In this document: piece by piece, positions 56,811 through 64,000 of the stretch
How the letters are laid out: every line of letters begins with the position of its first letter
Position numbering within the stretch: the stretch's first letter is position 1
Assembly: GCF_035046485.1 (NCBI RefSeq)
Contig: NC_085137.1
Span: forward strand, 339,874,505 to 339,938,504
Origin: Aedes albopictus
Lineage: Eukaryota; Arthropoda; Insecta; Diptera; Culicidae
Reading direction: 5' to 3'
Length of the DNA: 64,000 bases
The notes under the pieces: generated by a model
The model's database searches: none
Seen by the model: only the letters and a program-made list of their open reading frames with translations
Told to the model about the DNA's origin: nothing
Position numbers and translations under genes: made by a program

Positions 56811-58200
56811 GTCTTTCTGGGATTCCACAGAAATTCCATTCAAGATTCCTCCAAGAAAACTTTCACTGTATCTCTTCAAATTTGTTCCAGGGCTCCTCCA
56901 GGAGTTTCTCGTGGGATTCTCAGGGAGTTCTGTATGAGAATCTTCTGAGGGTTTATTAGGAATTCCTTCTGCTCTGGGTTTCTTCCAGGAGTTTCTCCTG
57001 AGATTCACAAAGAGGATCCATCTAGGACTCCTTCAAGAGCTTTAACCAGGATTACTACAAGAAGTACTCTAGAGATTTTTCTGGGATTTCTTAAGAAATT
57101 CCCCTCTGAGATTATCTCAGAAATTTCTTCTAGGATTACACCACTGGGATCGTTCAGGAGATTCCTTATTTTTTTCAGGATTTCATCACAGATATCATTT
57201 TCACTTCCAGAAGGTACTCCTGGAAAATATGCCTGAAAATTCCAACAATTTTCCCAGGGTTTTCTTTCGGGATTCCTCCTGGAGTTTTCTCGGGGATTGC
57301 TTTAGGAATTCCTGTCAAGGTTCCTACCTGGGTTCCTACAGAAACTCCTTCCAAAATTCCGTCTGGGATTCCTTCCAGGAATTTTATGCGAGATTCCTCC
57401 CAGAGTTCATTGTGAGATTTCTTCAGGAATTCTTTCTTAGATCCTAGATCGTTAGATCCTTAGAAATTCTAGATGGACTTCTTTCAGTATTCCTCCAAAA
57501 ACTTCTCCGAGATTCTTCCAGGAGCTTCTTCCGGGATTCTTTCAGTAACCACATCTGGGATTGCTTCCAGGAATTCCAAGAATTTCATCTGGGCTTCTGT
57601 CAGGAATTGTTTCTGTAATTTCTTTAGAAACTCCTTCGTGGAATCCTTCGGGAACTTCTTCCAGGATTCCTTTGGGAACTCTGGCCGGCATTCTCCTGGT
57701 AAGTTTTTCTGGAATTGTTTCAGAAATTTCTGCTGGCATGTCTTCAGGAACTTTTTCCAGGATTCACCTAGGAATTCTTTTTTGGTTTCCTTTAAGAGTT
57801 CCATTTGGACTTGGAATTCCTTCAGAAGCTCATTCTGGAGTTCTTTTAGATATTTCTAATAGATATTCTCCAAGAGTTCATTTGGGGGTAGTTTGAGAAA
57901 TTCCTCCTGCAGTTTTTATTTATGGCATACCACATGAAGTACCTACAAGATTTCTGTGAGGAAATACTCCAGCAAGTTCCTTATGGTTTTCCTCCAACAG
58001 GAGTTCCTAGAAGAGTCACAGAATGAACATTTAAGGAATCTCAGAGGAAATTAGAAATCTCAAAAGTATAATCTGAAATAATCGTAAAGCCCAGGAAGAA
58101 CTCATCAAGAACTCCCTGGAAATCCCACGAGAAACTCCTGGAGAGATCCTGGAACAATTTTGTAGAGAAACCGCTAAGAATTTCTCGGTGGAATCCCGGA
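56810..58200. repeat. Class B repeat
   Basis: GGGATTCCTTCCAGG, TTCTTTCGGGATTCC and AGGAATTGTTTC words. The 57473-57896 frames on both strands, such as FRNFCWHVFRNFFQ-like peptides, are artefacts of the repeat. Confidence 0.75.
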
Positions 58201-58980
58201 TGGATTGTCTGGCGTTTCCAAACTAAAGAGTGGGTTAAAGGGGGGCTTTCAGGGGATCATTAGAGGGATTTTAGATGCGTTTCATTTTGTATTAGAGGAT
58301 TTCATAGGAGTTTCCGGGGATTTCGGAGGATATCAGGGGCTTCCAGGAGAGCTTCATGGGATTTTCTAGGAATTTCAAGGCGTTTCAAAGCATTTCAGGG
58401 AGTGTCAGCAAGCTTCAGGGTAATTTAGAGTGCTTCATGGAATTTCAGGGAAACTCGGGAACTTTTGATAGCCTCAAAGGGCTTCAAAGATGTTTCAGTG
58501 GGATTTTGAGGCATTGCAGTGAGTTTCAAGAGGTTTTAACAGAGCTTTCGGGGTTTTTACAGTGGTTTAAGGGGTTACTGAGGCGTTCAAGAGGATTTCG
58601 AGTAGAATTTGAGAGTTTTGTGGGGTTTTAGAGGAATTTTAAAGCGTTTAAGAGTATTTCATGGGGTTTTAAAGGTTTCTTGAGGTTTCCCTAAGTGTCA
58701 GAATGGGTTCCCGGGGGATTAAGAAAAGTTTTTTCAGAGTTTCAGAGGGTTTTAAGATGTTCCAAAACCGCTTCAAGCGTTACAACCGCTTGCGTTTCAG
58801 AAGGTTTCATCAAGGGTTTAATGTAGTTTCTGGGGGTTTGAGTAGGCTCAGGGGAGTTCCAGAGAAGTTCACGGGGGTCGCAAACGGGTAACAATGGTTT
58901 CCAGACGCTTTAACGGGTTTAAGTTCATTTCATAGGGCTTCACAGAGGTTTCGGGAGGAAAGGAGTTCTTGGAGATCATG
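58200..58980 (+). repeat. Class A repeat, G-rich orientation
   Basis: TTTCAGGG, GTTTCAAAG, GGTTTTAGAGG words. It abuts class B on the left. Confidence 0.75.
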
Positions 58981-59216
58981 AAACAGGCCCGTCAACAGGA
59001 AGGCGTGTAGGGAGGGGTTTTTCCTAACTTTGTGTATGGGACATCCGCAATGGAATGGGCTTAACTCCCAAAACCCCTCGCTTGTGCACGGGCTTGTCAT
59101 AAACAATCACTAAATTTTCCATCTGATCGAACGTCCTAAGTAATGTTCGTGAAAGAATATGTACCAAAGGCATGTCTAAGAACTATTTAACTTTTTTTTT
59201 TGGGTACAGGACAACT

Positions 59217-59500
59217 CTCTCTCTCTCTTCTTGGCGTAACGTCCTCACTGGGACAAAGCCTGCTTCTCAGCTTAGTGTTCTATGAGCACTTCCACAGTTA
59301 TTAACTGAGAGCTTCCTCTGCCAATGATCATTTTGCATGTGTATATCGTGTGGCAGGCACGAAGATACTCTATGCCCAAGGAAGTCAAGGAAATTTCCTT
59401 TACGAAAAGATCCTGGACCGACCGGGAATCGAACCCGTCACCCTCAGCATGGTCATGCTGAATACCCGTGCGTTTACCGCCTCGGCTATATGGGCCCTTT
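59217..59500 (-). mobile_element. Feilai-type SINE with 13-bp target duplication
   Basis: Minus-strand element with A box TATAGCCGAGGCGGTAAACG, B box GGGTTCGATTCCC, a conserved body and an (AG)n tail. GTACAGGACAACT at 59204-59216 is repeated exactly at 59501-59513. Frames across it are not genes. Confidence 0.95.
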
Positions 59501-59537
59501 GTACAGGACAACTATCAGTACAAAATAAATGTTATGA

Positions 59538-59572
59538 AGTCTCTATAATAAAGACAAATCAATCAATCAATG
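59538..59572 (+). mobile_element. 3' tip of an (AATC)n-tailed retroelement
   Basis: GTCTCTATAATAAAGACAAA and TCAATCAATCAAT match the piece at 36661-36695. The 3' sequence with a tetranucleotide tail is typical of some non-LTR elements. Confidence 0.5.
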
Positions 59573-59829
59573 CAATGACGAATGTTTTTCCTTGGGAATT
59601 GCTTAATGCACTGCGCCCTGTGATCAATGCCAGGTGCAGTTTATTGCCGGTAAAATGAACCTTTTCATCTTGCCTCTGCCCACAAGAAAAGTAAAACTCA
59701 TCTACTCAGCGTCCCGAATGTTTCAATTTACTCCGATCCATCTGGGACAGAAGAAAACCCCACCAAAGCAGAAGGAGGCAGAAGGTTGGACTACAAGTAG
59801 GAAAATAAATAAAATGTAATTACCAGAAA

Positions 59830-60600
59830 AGTGTTAATCATGATACCTACCCCTAGTAGAGCTAGTAAGTAGTGATCCGAATCGAACACCACCTCAACAA
59901 GCGCAGTCCAAAATTTGCTTCGGTAGCTCCGGTTCCGATCATCAGTTCAGCAGTAAAATTAAATTAACGCATAAACAGGCTTATTAATTTATTAGGGCCG
60001 GCTCTCCTCGATCGTATCGATCTGCACAAAGTAAACCAGGCGGAAATTTGTGTGTGTACCCCCGTATCGATTTCCTTAATGCTGTGGAAAGGGGGCGAAC
60101 GATGCAATTCGATAGAGTCCCTTCGGCCACTTTGTAGCTGAAGGCCCACTCCACAGATGCATTCGTAATTGTATCAACTGGAGAAGTGCGCGAACCAAAT
60201 CGCCTCCGCTGTGCATACGCACAACCAAGGGAAAGCGACTCACAATTGAGTTGTATTAAATTTAATTAGTTTTGTTATGATTTATGATCGTTCATCAAAA
60301 ACAGTTTAGTTTATGACTGGCTTCTTGCCGTGCTTGCTTGCGGCCGTTGTCGTTGCGTTGTCGAAGCGAACCGGGAGAGCGGCGAGATCCAGTTTGTTGT
60401 AAGCGTGTGGATCGGGTATTGTACAAAGTCGATGTAACGTGACGCTGCGCTGGCTAACTGGCTGGCCGGGCCGGGAGCTGGACAATGAATCTCGGTTGGT
60501 CTGATATTACGACGGCAGAGTGGTAGCCACGCGGTAGCTACAAGCCAACAAGCGGGCGACTATTTTAATTGCGAAACCGGAAGCGGTGACATCTTGTTCA
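59830..60600. other. GC-rich single-copy island
   Basis: Contains AATTAAATTAACGCATAAAC, TTAAATTTAATTAGTTTTG and CpG-rich GGCTGGCCGGGCCGGGAGC words. No exon seen. Candidate enhancer. Confidence 0.35.
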
Positions 60601-60879
60601 ATTTTGTATGCTCTCTATGAAGTGCTCTCTGGAGAGTTTTGAACGATAAGTGAATGGGAATAGTTGAGTCGTGGTGTAGATAGCGAATAAAGTTCAAATA
60701 ACGCCGAGTTTTCTTCGTAGTTTAAATTATATACTAATTGCTAGAGGTCCTTCTAATGTACTTCAATATTACAATGAGATAGTGTTTAAGTTATCCAACA
60801 ATATTTGTAACATATCATTGTAGCAAACTCTTATCTTAAAATGGTGATACTTTTTGGGGAATGATCGACCAACTATGTA

Positions 60880-61230
60880 TTTTTGAGAATCACTCCAGGA
60901 ATTCCACTGACAATTTCTCCTAGAGTTCTATAGAAAATTTTCTTGGGATTTCACTAACGATTCTATTGGGAGATCCCCAAGAATAACTCCGAGAATTCAA
61001 CTGGAAATTCTACTGGAAATTCCACGAGGGATTCCACAAGGAATTCTACTAGGAATTCCACTGAATGTTCTCCCAGGAATTCTACAGGGAATTCCTTCTG
61101 GAGTTTCACTAGCTATTTCTCCAGATAATCCACTGCAAATTCCTCGAGGAATTTCACTGACAATCACTCTAGTAATTCCACTGTGAATTCTACTGAGAAT
61201 TCTTCTTGGAGCTTCACTGGCAATTCCTCT
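60880..61230. repeat. Class B repeat with clear GGAATTCC words
   Basis: CAAGGAATTCTACTAGGAAT and TCCCAGGAATTCTACAGGG reiterate with about 15-bp spacing, the most regular class B tract here. Confidence 0.7.
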
Positions 61231-61239
61231 TGGTATTGT

Positions 61240-62370
61240 TGTACTCGTCTGACACCCAGAAATTCAGACATTCTCGGTGATATCGTGATTGATCTTTCCA
61301 GGGTCTGTTTCTCCCGAAACAAAAAAAAAAAACGATCCTCCAAGGCAAACCCGTTCCGGCACAAGGCGTTGTTGATAGGTACATTTTCAGCTCATTTCAA
61401 GGTTACTCTGCAGAACGAGCTCCAACCAAACGAGAAAAAAAAGCCCATAACCCCCAAAAAACACTCGAATTTTTCACTCCGGTAGGAGGGCACTTGCTAT
61501 ATTTGCCCGCCAGGGCTCTCCCGTTCTCCGCCAGTTCGCCCGAACCTGCGGTATACAAGGCTCGGAGATTTTTATTCCCGATCCGTTTTCCTCGGAACTG
61601 AGCCCCATAAAAACCTCGGGAGGACTTTACCTGCGCGCGCACAACTCGGCTTCGAGCTCATTTAGTCGTCGTCGTCTTGCCTTAGTCTCGAGTCCCGAAA
61701 ATGTGGGCTTGTTCGGGAGGTCTGCCGCGTTTTTCCCCTCTCGCCTCGCGTCGTCCTATTTATTTTCCAAAAACTGCATCAGCGCAGCGCCCAAACCACG
61801 GAACACGCTTAATCGAAAAGGCTCGGAATGGGCTTGGGTTCCGTGGCGCCGCGCGCTGCCGTTGCTGATGGATCGATCCCACGATTTCAGTTTTTTTTTA
61901 ATTACCGGTGGTACCCACCTCGCCAAAACAATGGAGGTGCATTATTAATTTGTTCACTGTATTTTGTTTATCGATTAAATGCTCACTGGTTTTGCAAATT
62001 GATTAGGCGTTCGGAACCGGCTCCGTCGGACGGGGGGCGGGGAGGTACAAATTTGCGAGCCCGCGATAAAACTACCATGGTCTCTCTAGTAGGCAGGTAT
62101 AGTGTACCGTGTGGTGTTGATTATACGGTACGGAGCGGTTCCTCGGTTGCACGCGAACAATGTCAACCTGGTCGGTCGGTGGTGATGACGACAATCAATG
62201 GAACTCGCCCGTCCGTGTGCGGTGAAAGCGATATTGCGTACTTTGGCTTGGTGCGAGCTCCTGTTTGCTATTGACAGTGTATCGCTATGCTATGCTCGGA
62301 ATGGCATTTCAATCGAGAAGGGGAAATGTGAACGGTTCATGAATAGTTTGTGGATCGTACTAAACCAAAA
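61240..62370. other. GC-rich single-copy island
   Basis: Non-repetitive CpG-bearing sequence with GTGGCGCCGCGCGCTGCC and ACCGGCTCCGTCGGACGG. A 148-codon frame from 61828 lacks a domain and splice context. It may be a regulatory region; an unrecognised exon cannot be excluded. Confidence 0.35.
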
Positions 62371-62990
62371 GATTCTGCCCTAAAGAGTTGGAGTTACAGG
62401 CAGGATTACAGCATTCACTCAAAATTATTTATACAATACTCATTGTAGCTCTTCTTATTCTTCATTCTTATTTTTATTATTCTACTTTTTTCTGGCATAA
62501 CGTCAACATTGGCCATCTCCGCAGATTAATACCACTTCCAGTTTATATTCTTCATCCGCTGACCTGCCAAAATAATGAAAATTGGCTCATTTTTATAGGG
62601 TACCACGGATTCTAGCTTTGTAGCAGAGCTCGAAAGAGTATTTTCTTTAGTTTTATAAAATAAATCAGGGAATTTTCATTTCCCCGAAATTCTTGTTAGA
62701 TATTCATTGCATGGGATTTTTTTTTCGAAAAAGTAATAAAAAAATACCTTTGTAAAGTTTTTGTGTACCTAAAATTTCTCTGAAAAGGCAGTACATATCT
62801 CCAAAAAATCTACCAATAAATTCAATTTTGACCCAAAAAGACAGTTAGGCTGACTGAAAAACGGTTGATCATTTCGGGAAAGTTTCTTTTTGATCAAGGA
62901 CATACAAAAAAGGGCCGTTAGATTCAAAATTACATCCCTAGAGGGCACTAGATAAAATGCAAGTGGTATATCTTCTACATCTCAAGACCC
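62370..62990. other. AT-rich stretch without genes
   Basis: No coding or transposon signature is recognised. Confidence 0.25.
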
Positions 62991-62999
62991 TGATTACTT

Positions 63000-63900
63000 A
63001 GAAACATGGGGTTCTCAGCAAAGATAGTTAGAATGGTAAGGGCTTACATTTGATGGATCGTTTAAAGCGATATTCCGCCACTAGATGACGCTAGTGAGCA
63101 TCCATATGTTAATCCTAATGTACATCAGGTTTCTGATTACATAAAGAGATCAGGGATGAGAAATGTACTGGAAAAAACGGTTACCGGCTGTACATTTGAC
63201 ATTTTTCCACACGAACATCATGGGCCCAGCCAAACTCAAACTGTTCGAAAAATAAATGGTCGGGGTTCTGCTAAACCGAACCAAAGACCATTTTTTTAAA
63301 AAATGAGTTTTCTTAACCATTGGATGAAGAAATTGATGATCCTCCTTCCATGTAAAAATGCAGTAATTCTGACAGCTCTTCGTGGAGTAAATTCAAAATT
63401 TCTGTTTGGCAGAACATACAAAAAATAAAATTGCATCCAGCCAGAGTGAACTGTAAACCATTCCATAGAATCATCGAAATGTTCCAGTTTTGGTCCAGAT
63501 GAAGAACATTTCAAGTTATGCTCATCGCCGTCAAATTTATAACTTCCAACCGACTCATAGTAACAATCTGTGGGAGAATTGAACACGTTATTAGAAATAC
63601 GGATGTTGGAGGATACAATTATGTTTCGATGGTGCTGATCGCCATTTTTCCAAATCACATTCAGCCAGACCGAACCAAATCCACTGCATTTTAGAATATA
63701 TTTATTCTCAACAAAACAAAAATCAACTGGTTTTAAATACCTGCGTTATGTCGACACACCTCATACTGATAATTTAACACAGAAGCCGTCATTGAACAAC
63801 AAGGCTAATAAGAATAATAAAGCTTGAAAAAAATCAAACACTTGGTTCGCTTTGGCTGATCGAAAAATGGCGTTTTCACGAAAACCATGCTAGAGAAGAA
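63000..63900. repeat. Segment with repeated CCGAACCAAA motifs
   Basis: CCAGCCAAACTCAAA, GCTAAACCGAACCAAA, CCAGCCAGAGTGAACT, CAGCCAGACCGAACCAAA and inverted TTGGTTCGCTTTGGCTG recur over 600 bp. A 120-codon minus-strand frame (63658-63296) lies between them without a recognised domain. Probably a transposon family unknown to me. Confidence 0.35.
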
Positions 63901-63937
63901 TGTTTAGAACTTGATTCAGACTTAACGACTGACCTTC

Positions 63938-64000
63938 AGCTAAGTAAAATGACCTAGAGGTAACGTGCTTGGTTATCACTTTAAGGACCCAAGTTCGAAT
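63938..64000 (+). mobile_element. tRNA-like SINE head cut by the window edge
   Basis: GACCTAGAGGTAACGTGCTTGG resembles a split A box and AAGTTCGAAT the start of a B box. It is cut at position 64000. Confidence 0.5.

Larger units (their letters stand above)
12228..64000 (+). other. Dll: Downstream Dll intron (at least 51 kb)
   Basis: After the donor at 12228 I searched by eye for a + strand exon starting with VKIWFQNRR and for the conserved C-terminal Dll peptides and found neither. The rest of the window is therefore probably one very large intron splitting the homeobox, unless another gene is nested in it (see 23911-24262). Such a size is plausible for Aedes, whose introns are expanded by transposons. 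The inference fails if the 3' exon was missed. Confidence 0.5.

Noticed and set aside
57473..57896. Overlapping 128-, 111- and 106-codon frames
   Set aside because: They lie fully in class B low-complexity repeat, are open on both strands and encode drifted repeat peptides.
59350..59658. 102-codon frame
   Set aside because: Mostly the SINE at 59217-59500; the peptide matches the one from the other SINE copy.
61828..62274. 148-codon frame
   Set aside because: No recognisable domain; crosses changes in composition; no splice signals identified.
1..64000. CRISPR array, prokaryotic operons, rRNA genes, viral insertions
   Set aside because: No regularly spaced direct repeats with unique spacers, no prokaryotic gene layout, no rRNA words and no recognisable viral proteins were seen.

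Overview
The window is an insect genomic segment, most probably from an Aedes mosquito. It is AT-rich and dominated by short DNA transposons (MITEs), tRNA-derived SINEs that resemble the Aedes Feilai family, decayed non-LTR retrotransposons and degenerate low-complexity repeats. The species assignment is inferred from the repeat content and the very large introns; it was not tested by alignment.

Only one protein-coding exon can be supported. Positions 12037-12227 on the + strand are an internal exon of Distal-less (Dll/Dlx). It has a clean acceptor and donor and encodes residues 1-44 of the homeodomain, breaking exactly before residue 45. No upstream Dll exon and no exon carrying the recognition helix (V45 onward) was found. 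The window is therefore read as more than 12 kb of upstream intron and more than 51 kb of downstream intron. A second candidate transcribed piece lies at 23911-24262: an Initiator-like sequence leading to a strong splice donor without a long ORF, followed about 80 bp later by a GAGA tract and two GCCAT motifs, as in Polycomb/Trithorax response elements. It may be the first exon of a nested non-coding RNA or other gene, or an internal regulatory module.

Layout: 1-12036 holds MITEs (1442-2351, 8346-9020, 9832-11330), two SINEs and half-SINEs, a reverse transcriptase pseudogene (5102-5689) and a tiny retro-insertion with a perfect target duplication (5690-5772). 12037-12227 is the Dll exon. 12228-24400 alternates GC-rich single-copy islands with degenerate repeats, a nested MITE pair (15569-15882) and a hAT-like element (22784-23321). 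24400-33200 carries several minus-strand non-LTR fragments and a series of foldback MITEs. 33200-36000 is mostly single-copy. 37140-38640 is a satellite array with a higher-order repeat. 38800-44550 holds a poly(A)-ended retroelement, hAT-like elements and a GC island. 44690-51100 contains degenerate repeats, an 896-bp near-palindromic Tc1/mariner-type foldback (47166-48061) and a second nested foldback (49679-50831). 51100-64000 alternates GC islands, degenerate repeats and SINEs.

The GC-rich single-copy islands, kept between waves of transposon insertion inside introns of a developmental homeobox gene, are the best candidates for enhancers. Most ORFs of 60-150 codons here lie inside repeats or have no recognisable domain and are not annotated as genes.
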